Source: Ampullaceana balthica (Eukaryota; Mollusca; Gastropoda; Lymnaeidae). Taken from it: 64,000 nucleotides of DNA. Below the pieces are notes generated by a model. It saw only the letters and a program-made list of their open reading frames with translations. It was not told the origin of the DNA and did not search any database. The stretch lies in NCBI GenBank assembly GCA_944989445.1, contig CALYLW010000057.1, forward strand, positions 1,162,984 through 1,226,983. Direction: 5' to 3'. Shown one piece after another: positions 22,765 through 34,051 of the stretch. The translations under genes and the position numbers were made by a program. Positions within the stretch are counted from its first letter, which is position 1. Each line of letters opens with the position of its first letter.

Positions 22765-24090
22765 TTACGGACAGGTTGACAGGCTCAACAGTTGGAGTAA
22801 TAGATGCAGACCTGAGTTGAACTGACCGTTTATTTCAATCATCCGTGAGTTGAACTGACCGTTTATTTCAATCATCCGTGAGTTGAACTGACCGTTTATT
22901 TCAATCATCCGTGAGTTGAACTGACCGTTTATTTCAATCATTCGTGAGTTGAACTGACCGTTTATTTCAATCATTCGTGAGTTGAACTGACCGTTTATTT
23001 CAATCATTCGTGAGTTGAACTGACCGTTTATTTCAATCATCCGTGAGTTGAACTGACCGTTTATTTCAATCATTCGTGAGTTGAACTGACCGTTTATTTC
23101 AATCATCCGTGAGTTGAACTGACCGTTTATTTCAATCATTCGTGAGTTGAACTGACCGTTTATTTCAATCATCCGTGAGTTGAACTGACCGTTTATTTCA
23201 ATCATCCGTGAGTTGAACTGACCGTTTATTTCAATCATCCGTGAGTTGAACTGACCGTTTATTTCAATCATTCGTGAGTTGAACTGACCGTTTATTTCAA
23301 TCATCCGTGAGTTGAACTGACCGTTTATTTCAATCATCCGTGAGTTGAACTGACCGTTTATTTCAATCATTCGTGAGTTGAACTGACCGTTTATTTCAAT
23401 CATCCGTGAGTTGAACTGACCGTTTATTTCAATCATCCGTGAGTTGAACTGACCGTTTATTTCAATCATTCGTGAGTTGAACTGACCGTTTATTTCAATC
23501 ATCCGTGAGTTGAACTGACCGTTTATTTCAATCATCCTTGAGTTGAACTGACCGTTTATTTCAATCATCCGTGAGTTGAACTGACCGTTTATTTCAATCA
23601 TCCGTGAGTTGAACTGACCGTTTATTTCAATCATCCGTGAGTTGAACTGACCGTTTATTTCAATCATCCGTGAGTTGAACTGACCGTTTATTTCAATCAT
23701 CCGTGAGTTGAACTGACCGTTTATTTCAATCATTCGTGAGTTGAACTGACCGTTTATTTCAATCATCCGTGAGTTGAACTGACCGTTTATTTCAATCATT
23801 CGTGAGTTGAACTGACCGTTTATTTCAATCATTCGTGAGTTGAACTGACCGTTTATTTCAATCATTCGTGAGTTGAACTGACCGTTTATTTCAATCATTC
23901 GTGAGTTGAACTGACCGTTTATTTCAATCATCCGTGAGTTGAACTGACCGTTTATTTCAATCATTCGTGAGTTGAACTGACCGTTTATTTCAATCATTCG
24001 TGAGTTGAACTGACCGTGTATTTCAATCAGCACTGAACGCAATGCCGGGAACTTGTAACCTGTGTTTTGGTTGTCTCTGTGTATTGGCAA
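22765..24090 (-). CDS. Hypothetical 441-residue repetitive open frame (11-residue repeat)
   Basis: This is the only one of six frames that is open across the 33-bp array. It has a 20-residue non-repetitive start (MPIHRDNQNTGYKFPALRSV), then LIEIHGQFNSR, about 35 near-perfect MIEINGQFNSR units, and a short hydrophobic tail (GLHLLLQLLSLSTCP). The C/T variation between units turns CGG into CGA, and one other unit has AGG; all three encode Arg, so the repeat peptide is unchanged throughout the array. There is no signal peptide, no recognised domain, no convincing promoter and no sign of splicing. A stop-free 33-bp satellite gives such a frame for free, so I lean towards non-coding. Confidence 0.2.
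   Translation of the reverse strand: MPIHRDNQNTGYKFPALRSVLIEIHGQFNSRMIEINGQFNSRMIEINGQFNSRMIEINGQFNSRMIEINGQFNSRMIEINGQFNSRMIEINGQFNSRMIEINGQFNSRMIEINGQFNSRMIEINGQFNSRMIEINGQFNSRMIEINGQFNSRMIEINGQFNSRMIEINGQFNSRMIEINGQFNSRMIEINGQFNSRMIEINGQFNSRMIEINGQFNSRMIEINGQFNSRMIEINGQFNSRMIEINGQFNSRMIEINGQFNSRMIEINGQFNSRMIEINGQFNSRMIEINGQFNSRMIEINGQFNSRMIEINGQFNSRMIEINGQFNSRMIEINGQFNSRMIEINGQFNSRMIEINGQFNSRMIEINGQFNSRMIEINGQFNSRMIEINGQFNSRMIEINGQFNSRMIEINGQFNSRMIEINGQFNSGLHLLLQLLSLSTCP
22813..24029. repeat. 33-bp satellite, about 37 copies
   Basis: The unit is GAGTTGAACTGACCGTTTAT plus TTCAATCATCCGT. The only recurrent variant is CATCCGT versus CATTCGT. One unit has CATCCTT, and the last copy differs in two places. 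Confidence 0.98.
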
Positions 24091-24778
24091 GATGAAGTGT
24101 TCGGTTTAGATTTTGGCTAAATAGTGTATTCATGATGTTTAACTGCCATGTGAAGGTTTTTATGCAATATGAAGTACTTGTGCATGCACTCGTGTTGTCT
24201 TTGGTCAATATGAAGTACTTGTACTCTCACTGTCTTTGGTCAATATGAAGTAGTGCTCGGATAGTTTTTAAGTAGCAGGTGACATCACTATCTCAGACGG
24301 TCCACAAGAGAAGATTGTTGACCACCTCAGAGGGGGGGGCGTCACGTGACCTGCCACCCTAAGGCGCGCGGAGGGGGGTTTACGTCCCGGCATGACGTCA
24401 TCGACATACATCAGGATTAGCCTCTAGGGTCGATAGCCACCCCTTACCACCCTACCTCATCCCCATAAGATGGCGTGTGGTCTGGACTGGGAATAGGTAC
24501 TTGAGTGTATGGCGCGGTACATCAGTGGAGAGTCGTACTGAATGTCAGATGATCATAGAGCCAAGACGAAAAATAACATACAAGTCCCTTGTAGGGAGCA
24601 ATAAAAAGATTTAGGTTGACATCACGTGACAAAAAACAAAAACTAACAAAGTGTGCTGAGTAATTCAAGGAAGGTGTGGACAAAGTAATATCTAACGGTA
24701 TAATTTTATTTTGTTTGCATTTTCATTCGTCAAATGTTCCGATAGTGTCAGGTAAAAACGGTTATTAGTTTCACTCTT
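24030..24778. other. Unassigned sequence
   Basis: A small local duplication (GGTCAATATGAAGTA twice, near 24203-24253) is seen. No gene is recognised. Confidence 0.5.
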
Positions 24779-24864
24779 TCATTATTCACTGTTTCATTAT
24801 TCACTGTTTCATTATTCACTGTTTCATGATTCACTGTTTCATTATTCACTGTTTCATGATTCGT
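24779..24864. repeat. 15-bp minisatellite, about 6 copies
   Basis: The unit TCATTATTCACTGTT occurs with a TCATGATTC variant in two copies. Confidence 0.93.
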
Positions 24865-24984
24865 ATATTCTGTCTTAGATGTTCAAAACGACCAACTTCT
24901 CCAAAACACTTTTTTTAAATTCATCCCTCAACACTTCTTAGCATATTAGAAAAATAATAATTATCATATACATGTATACATTTA

Positions 24985-25635
24985 CGCTCAATTATGTATG
25001 ATGCCTAACGCTAAGGGACATCACTCTATTTTTTAAAATTTTGTGTTGTAAGCAGTGCTGATTGACTCAAATGGTTATTTTTTGGTGCAGTAATTTGGTG
25101 CGCTGCTTTCTAAAATTAGTTAAAAAATCGTGTGGTGATTAGCACTGTAAAAATTATTATATAAATACTTTGTTTAATTTTCAGGAATATTTCGTATTTA
25201 TCATACAAGGATAAGTTACTTGGGATTTTAACCAAATAAAAAAAAGTGGGCGCCATAGGCGCCCTACAACCTCTATTTTAAATTACTTTGTGTACATTTA
25301 ATGTAGTTTAATATTACGTATCTATCATACAAGGAAAAGTTTGTTGGGCTTTTGAAAAAAGTGGGCGCCGCTGCACAACCTATATTATATACATACTTTG
25401 TGTACAATTCAGAAATATTTCGTATTTATCATAAAAGGATAAGTTACTTGGGCTTTTGACATAAAAATATATACTTTTTTTTATATAAAATACTTTGTGT
25501 ACATTTAAGAAATTTTAATATTACGTATTTATCATACAAGGACAAGTTAGTGGGCTTTTGAAAAATGTTGTTGCCGTAGGCGCCCTTAAAAAAGGGGGGA
25601 GCCGCAGGCGCCACACGCGCCGCAGCACAACCTAG
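24985..25635 (+). mobile_element. Helitron family A, copy 1, with tandem 3'-end modules
   Basis: The element starts near TGATGCCTAACGCTAAGGGA and ends CGCCGCAGCACAACCTAG at 25635, followed by T. It contains four imperfect modules, each with ACTTTGTGTACATTT, TATTTATCATACAAGGA, AAGTTACTTGGGCTTTTG and usually a GGCGCC-rich block. Three of the modules end like a Helitron 3' terminus (ACAACCTC, ACAACCTA, ACAACCTAG). There is no coding sequence. Confidence 0.65.
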
Positions 25636-25659
25636 TATATATATTATATATATACCCTC

Positions 25660-26106
25660 ATTTATGGCTGACGCCTAACGCTAAGGGACATGACTCTGCT
25701 TTTTTAAAAATTGAAAATATAGACTTAAAAATCATAATCCTTTTGGTTTCCAGATTAACATTAAACACCATCCACACTATAATTTTCATGCGGACGTTCG
25801 AAAAGAGTTATTATTTGGTGCAGTAATTTGGTGCGCTGCTTTCTAAAATTAGTTTAAAAATTGTGTGGTGGTTAGCACTGTAAAAAAATAATTATATAAA
25901 TACTTTGTGTACATTTCAGGAATATTTCGTATTATTCATGCACAGATGAGTAACTTGGGCTTTTGACAAAATAAACCCATTTTATAAAATACTTTGTGTA
26001 CATTTAAGGAAGTTTAATGTTACGTATTTATCATACAAGGATAAGTTAGTTGGGCTTTTGAAAAAGGTGGGCGCCGCAGGCGCCACGGCGCCGCAGCACA
26101 AACTAG
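25660..26106 (+). mobile_element. Helitron family A, copy 2
   Basis: It shares the start (GACGCCTAACGCTAAGGGAC), the middle (GGTGCAGTAATTTGGTGCGC) and the 3' modules of copy 1. It ends with a GGCGCCGCAGGCGCC hairpin at 26070-26085 and then CACAAACTAG at 26106, followed by T. A subterminal hairpin before CTAG-T is the Helitron 3' hallmark. It lies directly downstream of copy 1, joined by a TATATA stretch. Confidence 0.7.
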
Positions 26107-26945
<839 letters not shown>

Positions 26946-27028
26946 TTGATGAGTGAAGTAAATAGCAGTGAAGTGTAAGTTTAAAACACGAGGAGGAAGA
27001 CAAGAAAAGACAACCTCAAACATCTGAA

Positions 27029-27206
27029 GTGGATCAAAGCTAAATACGTGATCTAGGTAGCAACGAAATACGTGATCTAGGTAGCAACCAAATACGTGCT
27101 CTAGGTAGCAACCAAATACGTGCTCTAGGTAGCAACCAAATACGTGCTCTAGGTAGCGAACAAAAACGTACTCTAGGTAGCAACCAAATACGTGCTCTAG
27201 GTAGCC
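27029..27206. repeat. 24-bp minisatellite, about 7 copies
   Basis: The unit CTAGGTAGCAACCAAATACG plus TGCT occurs with single-base variants. Confidence 0.95.
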
Positions 27207-27950
27207 ATTAATTGTTGTCTCTAAAGCTACTATAAATAACCCTGATTAATTTCCCGATGGTGTGCATGAGATTCTTGCGAAACACCATAATCACGTTTAG
27301 TGCGCTTTGTTTTAATTTAGTTTCATTTACAATTTTAAGATTGTTATAACTAAATATACGATTGAGGTAACATTTTGTAGGGTGCATATGCTGTAGAACA
27401 GTGTAGAGTAATAATTGAGTTGAAAGATGTGAAAATTGTGGGTGTGGGGGCGTACAAATAGGGAGGGTGTGGGGCGTACAAAAAGGGAGGGTGTTGAGGC
27501 TAATGTCAAGTTTATTCATTTAAATAAGAAATTAATTTTTTTTTGTATTTAAAAAATTATTTATAGATAAAGAAAAGATAACTCAAAAATAATGAGTGTG
27601 ATCCTGTTTCCTCCAATTTCTTTTCAAATTTTTACATCGCGTCTTTATCCTTTACAATGTTCACAGTTTCCTAAATGGAGTTTATGTGTTGCAAATTTTA
27701 TTTTTAAAAAAAAAGATTGGGGAAGGGGGGGGGGTATATGTTTTTCAAAATTTCCACGGGCGTCAGAAGTGAGGCTAAGAAATTTTGATCCCCTGGGAGA
27801 CAAAGTATAAAATTGAACCCCGACCCGTTTCTTTAACATCTTTTCCTTGTTCACTTATTAAACTGTGACTCTGTAAGCATGATTTTAGCGCCGCTATACC
27901 TTGGCGCCCGATGACATATGTACGCGGTTCTATAGCCAGAGTGTCCTGGC
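27207..27950. other. Unassigned sequence
   Basis: No gene is recognised. Open frames of 60-100 codons overlap on the minus strand in different phases without motifs. Confidence 0.5.
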
Positions 27951-28206
27951 AACATTCCCTAGACTCATCCACTCCCTAGACTCACCCATTCCCTAGACTC
28001 ATCCATTCCCTAGACTCATCCATTCCCTAGACTCATCCACTCCCTAGACTCATCCACTCCCTAGACTCATATACTCCCTAGACTCATCCATTCCCTAGAC
28101 TCATCCACTCCCTAGACTCATCTACTCCCTAGACTGATCCACTCCCTCGACTCATCCATTTCCCAGACTCATCCATTTCCTAGACTCATCCATTCCCTAG
28201 ACTCAA
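27951..28206. repeat. 17-bp minisatellite, about 15 copies
   Basis: The unit CATTCCCTAGACTCATC alternates with a CACTCCCTAG form and a few other variants. Confidence 0.95.
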
Positions 28207-29026
28207 ATGCCTAGAAATCCCTGTTGTTCCCCAAAGAAAATTACAATAGTCACAAAAATATCTCCCCGCCTCACACACACACACAAAGCAACGACAATGA
28301 ACATAGCTAAAACAAAACAACAACACTTTTTTTCCGAGTCATTCATAGCAATTTTTGACACAATTTAGCTCACCGATCCGAGGAAAATAGCCAGGGGCCA
28401 ACAACTCGGTTACATTTTACCTCAGACGGGCCAACGTGGGGGGGGGCATTTATACCGGGAAGGGGACGTTTCCGGTACGTGTAGCTGTTGCACGAGATTT
28501 TACGAGGACGACGAGTTTAGTACCTGCTGGCACTTCACGCTGCGGGAGTGTGTGTGATGTCAACATGACCAACGCAAAATATTTCAACGTAAAGTGTTTC
28601 TGACCCCAAACTAACACGAAAAGAACAAAATTATGATTAACGATTTAGCTGACGCCCTTTCCGCCCAATTATGACGCAATGCACTTTTTCAGTCATCCGG
28701 ATATGACGTCATAAATTTGGTTAGACATATTTCCCTCTGGCGGATTGGTAGCGCCATCTGTCACATGACCAACGCGTGACGGGTTCGTATTTCTGCCCGG
28801 TGTCCGAGCGCGCTAAATATAGCCCGTTAATGAGAACTCATTAGTTTAAAGGACGCAAACTGAAAGACGGTAAAATTGTCCGTACGAAATAGAAGCTATC
28901 TCGCCGAGTGATTAAGAAAATGAGGCTAAGCGAAAATAGATTTATATCTAGCACGGAAGCTACCATATTAAGACAAATAGTTAGTTGGAGATTTCTTAAA
29001 AATGATACCACAAGAAAGTATATCTA
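28207..29026. other. Unassigned sequence
   Basis: No gene is recognised. A Helitron 5' end follows at 29027. Confidence 0.5.
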
Positions 29027-29859
29027 TCTAATATATAAAGCTCAAATGTTTGTATGTTTGTATGTTTGTATGTTTGTATGTTTCACTTTTCGACTTTCTG
29101 TTAGACAATCACGGAAAAACCAAATGACGGACGGGGACCAAATTTGGCAGGACGGTTCCTTTTACCCTGAAGGTGGTTTTAAGTTAGTTTTTGTAATTGT
29201 CCCTTTTGCCCGAATGCCGTAAATTAAATAATCAGAAAATGCAGAGACAAAGAATAAAAAATTTAACCTCATTTCTGTGTTGAACAAATTTACGCGGACG
29301 TTCAAATGCCGTCTAAAGCGAGTTACTTTTGGTGACGTTTTTTTTTCCCCAATGCCAATACTTTATTTTCATTTAAAAAATATTATAATGTCTAATCACG
29401 GTGCGCACATTTTCGTGTACGCTTCATAATTTGAGCTGTGTAGTACAAAGAAATTGTCATTTTCTTTACTGTTACTTTCTATATATTAGATAGACACGTA
29501 AACATATTTAATTACAACTGCCACACGATGCATTTGATTTAATTGTTTACACGTTTAAATTTAATTGCGAATTTGTTTTAATTATTTTCTGTTCCATAAC
29601 TCGACATTTAATGAAAAACCTATTTATGTAATAATTGTGTCAGTATTTTTTTCAAGGCTTCATTTTTTAGCGGTGCACGTTTTAAAATCTTTTATCGCCT
29701 GATTACTGTGCGCACATTTTCGTGTACGCATCTTAAATTCAGCTGTGTCCTATTAATATAACATTTATATTTTGTTTGTCTTTTACATAAGCTGTTGTCT
29801 TTTACATAACCTATACACTTATACTATTTAAACTTAGGCTACCGGACTTATTAACATAA

Positions 29860-30620
29860 GTAGATTAAACTAAATAAAGTGATCCTGAAAACGCTTAATT
29901 ATTTTGTATTGCGAATTGAATATGTTATGTTCATTCGTTTGATGATGGATTAACATAGGCCATTTTTAAAATCAATTATTGTCATGCTTTCACATGCGTT
30001 TTTAACATAAAATTGATTAGTTTTGTTTGTTTGTTTTTTTTAAATTAGGAATATAGCCTAATTTCTTTATTTATCTGTATTATCTTTATCTCATAGACGC
30101 TGTTGCAAATATTGCATTAATTACAATTGTGTTACATTGCAGTGTCGTAAATATAAAAGAGCTTTTTTAGTGACGACAGTGGCAGAGATCTTTTGGAAAA
30201 ATGTCAACAAAGCAGTGGCCTTTTTTTAATGGATACAAACAAACAAACATAAAAATATCAACTGAGCTTTATATATTACATATGCGTTTAAATTATTTTA
30301 TTTCAATTATTTTCACGATGCATTGTATTAATATTTTTCATGCAATGAATAAAATCGGGATTTTTTTAACTTTAATTCATAACTCGACATTTAATTAAAA
30401 ACCATAGATGTAGCGAGTTTATTTTATGTTGAAAGTGATGGCCTATGTCAAATAAACTTACACTTTAAAACAGTTTACTTAAGCTTTATATACACTATAC
30501 ATTATACACTTTCGATACCAAATTTATTAACAAAACTTGACTAAATTTAATGAAGTGATCCTGAAAACGCTTAATATGAATTGCGAATTGAATATGTTTG
30601 TATGTTCATTCCTTTGTATT
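29860..30620. repeat. Internal direct repeat in the 29-kb Helitron (arms about 670 bp apart)
   Basis: AAGTGATCCTGAAAACGCTT with AATTGCGAATTGAATATGTT occurs near 29877-29935 and again near 30554-30600. The flanking sequence is similar but diverged. Confidence 0.75.
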
Positions 30621-31270
30621 CAGAATAGCTTAGGCCATTTCTAAAATTGCCTTTTAATCATTTTTAAGATGCACTTATGAACAGACGGTTGAATCTTTTT
30701 TTTTCATTTTTATTTTAATTTACAGATATAAAATCGGGTGTGTGTGTGTGTGCATTGAATATAATTTACAAAATATGATGCCTTATCCGAAATAGGGAAC
30801 AAAAAAAAAGATTCCGTTTTTGAAATTATACACATTGCTTATAAACCGTAAATATAAATCGTAAAATATAGAGACATAAAAATGTTTATTATTATTTCCC
30901 TGTATAGACGATTATGAATACGTCAAAATGAAGAGTTATTTTGGTCCAGTGCATTTACTTTATAACAAGACTTTATTTTATGCGGCCAGCTTTCTATATG
31001 TCTAAATATGGTGTGCACATTTTTTATATCATTTTTATACGACCGTTTTTTTTTGTTAAATAGTATTTTAGAAAGTACATTTATAATTTTGTTTATTTGC
31101 GCTATGAGTCACTTAGCTTTTGCCTTTTAAAGAGATAGTGCCACATGTTCTTTATCTCATAGACGTGGTTACAAATATTATATAACTTATAATTGTGATA
31201 CGATGCAGTTTCGTAATTATATATTAAATTTTTGAGTGACGAGGGTGGTAGAGCTCTTTCGGAAAACATA
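30081..31270. repeat. Second internal direct repeat in the 29-kb Helitron (about 1.07 kb apart)
   Basis: The stretch TTTATCTCATAGACG followed by CAAATATT, a GCAGT-TCGTAA block, GTGACGA, GTGG-AGAG and TCTTT-GGAAAA occurs at 30087-30205 and at 31152-31266. Confidence 0.75.
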
Positions 31271-31566
31271 TAAGTTATGTTAATTTTTTACAAGTGGGAA
31301 TGAAATTGTAAATTTAGTTATTATGGTCGGCAAGAATCATTATTTAATAAGTCTTATCTTTTGAATAGTAAGGTTATGTTAAAAGGCACTGCATTAAGTG
31401 AAAACAACTCACGCGGTAAAATGGCATATCTCTGTTTCTCATAAGATTTTAACTAAATAGTTGAATCTGAAATTTAACTTGGCAAATAAAAATTGTAATA
31501 ACCATCACCTAATACTTGGATAAAGGGTCAGCACACTCCCGCTACGAGTGCGGGTATTTTTCAAGT

Positions 31567-33014
31567 ATATATATATATATATAAATATTTAAATATGTTT
31601 GTGTGTGTATGAATGTCCTTTATAGCTGTCTAAACCATTCACCCGATCGTCATGAAACTTTTCAAGACTGTTGAGTATGCTCCCGGGATGGTAACTATCA
31701 CTTTTTTCAAAATTTAACACTCATGGGGCGCCGGGGGCCCATATCGTAATGTTTTGCTTATACGAGCTATATAAAAATTAGTTTAAGCTTTAGCTACTGT
31801 GTAAATTATTGGATCTTAACCAAAATGTGTATATGACAACTTGATAGCCAATATTAAAATACTATAGGGCACTTAACTGCTAATATTCATTCCTTTGGGG
31901 CTGGGGGCCCAAAAATTCACATTTTCAAGCGTTTAAGATTTTATTCCCCATTCAGTCATTAACAATCTTGACAAATTATGACACATGTATCAATTATTAT
32001 ACTAATTGAAATGAACAGATGTTTTGAACTTTATATCTTGCCCAGAATGGGCCCTTGGACCCTTAATGTCGTTTTTATCTTATATGAGCTATATAAAAAA
32101 TAGTTTCTACGTTAGCTACTTAGTAAATGAATAGATCTTCACCAAACTTTGCACACAAAAACTTGGTAGCCTATATTAAAATACTATAGACACTGCACTT
32201 CTAATGCCAATATCTTCGTGGCCGGGGCCCCAAATATCTTTTTTCGTATATGTTTAAGATATTTTTCCTATTTACTTTTTAAAGAGCTTGAGAAATATAG
32301 CCACAATAAAAATGAACTAAAATGAACAGGTTTTTGAAACTGACCTCTTGCACCGAATGGGCCAGGGCCCCTTAATGCTATTTTCCCCCTATTGTAGGTA
32401 TATAAAATGTAGTTTAAGAGTTAGATATTGAGAAAAAAACTGGATTTTGACAAAACTTAGAATATAAAAACTTAAGAGCCTATAATATTACTATAGGGCT
32501 CTGAACTCTTAATTTCCATTCCTTCGAAAAAGTCTTTTTACTGAACTTTAATCATTGTATTCCCTATTCAATTTTACACGATATTGAAGAATATTTATTG
32601 AGTACAATAGATAAAAACAACATTAAGGGCCCCAGGGCCCATTCTGGGCAAGATATAAAGTTCAAAACACCTGTTAATTTCAATTTGTATAATAATGGAT
32701 ACATGTGTCATTATTTGTCAAGATTGTTAATGACTGAATAGTGAAAAAAATCTTAAACGTTTAATAAATGAGTACATTGGCAATAAAAAAAACTATAATA
32801 TCACTCATTTTGGGGCCGGGGCCCATAATATCGTTTCTTCTTTTGTACGCTATTTAATTATTAATTTATTTATCCGTTTGCTATGAAACTTGGATTTTTT
32901 TTTCACACTTCCACGAAGATTTCTTCAGAATTATTTTTAAACATACCACTTATAGGTTTCTTTAAATTTATTCCTTTTTACTTTGATCGTTGCAACGCAC
33001 GACGGGTCTACTAG
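31567..33014 (+). mobile_element. Non-autonomous Helitron of the 17.8-kb family
   Basis: It starts in a TATATATA run followed by AATATGTTTGTGTGTGTATG and ends ACGACGGGTCTACTAG at 33014, followed by T. Inside are two to three imperfect modules with AGCTATATAAAAATTAGTTT, CTTAACCAAA, ATATTAAAATACTATAG and GGGCC-rich blocks. The same modules occur in the helicase-carrying element at 17809-18653. It therefore looks like a non-autonomous relative of that lineage. Confidence 0.7.
31929..32762. repeat. Inverted repeat inside the Helitron (arms 126 bp, 580 bp apart)
   Basis: The left arm 31929-32054 and right arm 32635-32762 are reverse complements with modest divergence. Both contain CATTAACAATCTTGACAAAT or its complement, and GCCCAGAATGGGCCC or its complement at the inner and outer edges. 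A transcript across it could fold into a long hairpin. Confidence 0.8.
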
Positions 33015-33361
33015 TATATATATAATTCTCTTCGTGGTCGGACCCTGCGAGGCAACAAGCTGCAAGATTGTGCAACAGAGCATGACGAGTGACCCTCGCT
33101 CGGGTCAAACTAAACACTGTTGGCAAGCGTGGTGGGATGAAATGAAAAAAAAGGGGGGGGGGTGGGAGTGGGTGGCAACAATGCACTTGCGTTCACTTGC
33201 ATTGTGCCTTCACAGTAAATGTGAGATTCGTAGTGTACTGGTTATCACGTCCGCCTCATACGTCGATGGTCCTGGGTTCAAGCCCCAGCGAAAACATTTT
33301 TTTAAAATTTATTTTAAAAAATGTCTGTTTGTGCCCGTTCTTTTACCCCTTTATTGCCAAC
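33015..33361 (+). mobile_element. Helitron family B fragment with tRNA-Val-like module
   Basis: It starts TATATATAATTCTCTTCGTG immediately after the CTAGT of the preceding Helitron. It shares AGAGCATGACGA, CACTTGCATT, the tRNA-like module and the segment TGTCTGTTTGTGCCCGTTCT plus TTTACCCCTTTATTGC with 53686-53920. The element is cut at 33361 by the end of an oppositely oriented copy. Confidence 0.6.
33224..33295 (+). pseudogene. tRNA-Val-like sequence (anticodon position reads CAT)
   Basis: The order TAGTGTACTGGTTATCAC, CGTCCGCCTCATACG, GGTCCTGGGTTCAAGCC and CCAG follows animal tRNA-Val. The A box (TAGTGTACTGG) and B-box-like GGGTTCAAGCC are present. The T stem CTGGG/CCCAG pairs fully and the D stem pairs, but only four of seven acceptor pairs form. 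The loop CTCATAC puts CAT at the anticodon where Val would have CAC, a one-base change. It is unlikely to be a working tRNA. Its flanks are shared with the copy at 53778, so it travels as part of a larger repeat. Confidence 0.7.
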
Positions 33362-33722
33362 ACTAGCTGAACCCGCGGCGTAGCATACGCCGCTAATGAT
33401 TTAGTTACGGGTGAAGACTTCCTGAAAGACACAGTTGTCAAAATGGGATGGGTTTGGGCAAACGACTGTGAGTGAATGAAAAGAAGGAACTCTGGAGAGA
33501 CCCGCGGCGTAGCATACGCCGCAGACTTGCTCATAATAGACAGTGCAAAGAACGGATGGGGGGGGTGAGAGTACAGACACAAAAAGCAGCACAAAGTAAG
33601 TAAAAAATAGCGAGTAAACATGGAGACAAGCACACTGAGGTTGTTGTTACCGCCTCCCATTTAATACTACCATCCCTTAAACATAAACTGTGATTCGCCG
33701 ACCCTAGCGAGGGCTTAGTCAT
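33362..33722 (-). mobile_element. Helitron family B 3' end (minus strand)
   Basis: On the minus strand this matches 53930-54162, including AATCACAGTTTATG, GAGCAAGTCTGCGG and the hairpin. The terminus is CTAGT (33366-33362), preceded by a hairpin with arms GCGGCGTA and TACGCCGC and a 3-base loop at 33375-33393. A second copy of the hairpin lies at 33504-33522, so the 3' end appears doubled. Open frames here are incidental. Confidence 0.7.
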
Positions 33723-34051
33723 GTTTAGGGTTGTTAATTGCGTGTTGTTGTTTTTTGTTGTTTTTTTAAACCGATTATCGATTATGTAACTCTGATTTTA
33801 AACCGATTATCGTTTTATAGCTGACTTCATAGAAGTTAGGGGTGTACCGAATAACAATAGTAACACACATAGTTATCAACTCATTCAATGTCAAACATTC
33901 ATAACATGAATACAACGTATAATGATGACATTACGATGCATATGTAACCCACGTTAATCTGTTCAAGAAATGAATACGACATGTCGCTTTAATTCCTCGT
34001 ATCAAAAAATTAACTTCAGTCGGACAGTCCCAGAGACGGACGGTTGAGCCA
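33723..34051. other. Unassigned sequence
   Basis: AACCGATTATCG occurs twice near 33770-33812. No gene is recognised. Confidence 0.5.

Larger units (their letters stand above)
29027..31566 (+). mobile_element. Non-autonomous Helitron, about 2.5 kb
   Basis: The 5' end is TCTAATATATAAAGCTCAAA, followed by four TTTGTATG units, a common Helitron start. Near the other end is a hairpin, CCCGC-tacgagt-GCGGG at 31538-31554, followed 6-11 bases later by TCAAGT, probably a mutated CTAGT. Internal duplications (see separate entries) account for much of the length. The interior is strongly AT-rich with no helicase motif. Confidence 0.65.

Noticed and set aside
33224..33295. Functional tRNA gene
   Set aside because: The acceptor stem pairs at only four of seven positions and the sequence is part of a dispersed repeat; kept as a tRNA-like module.
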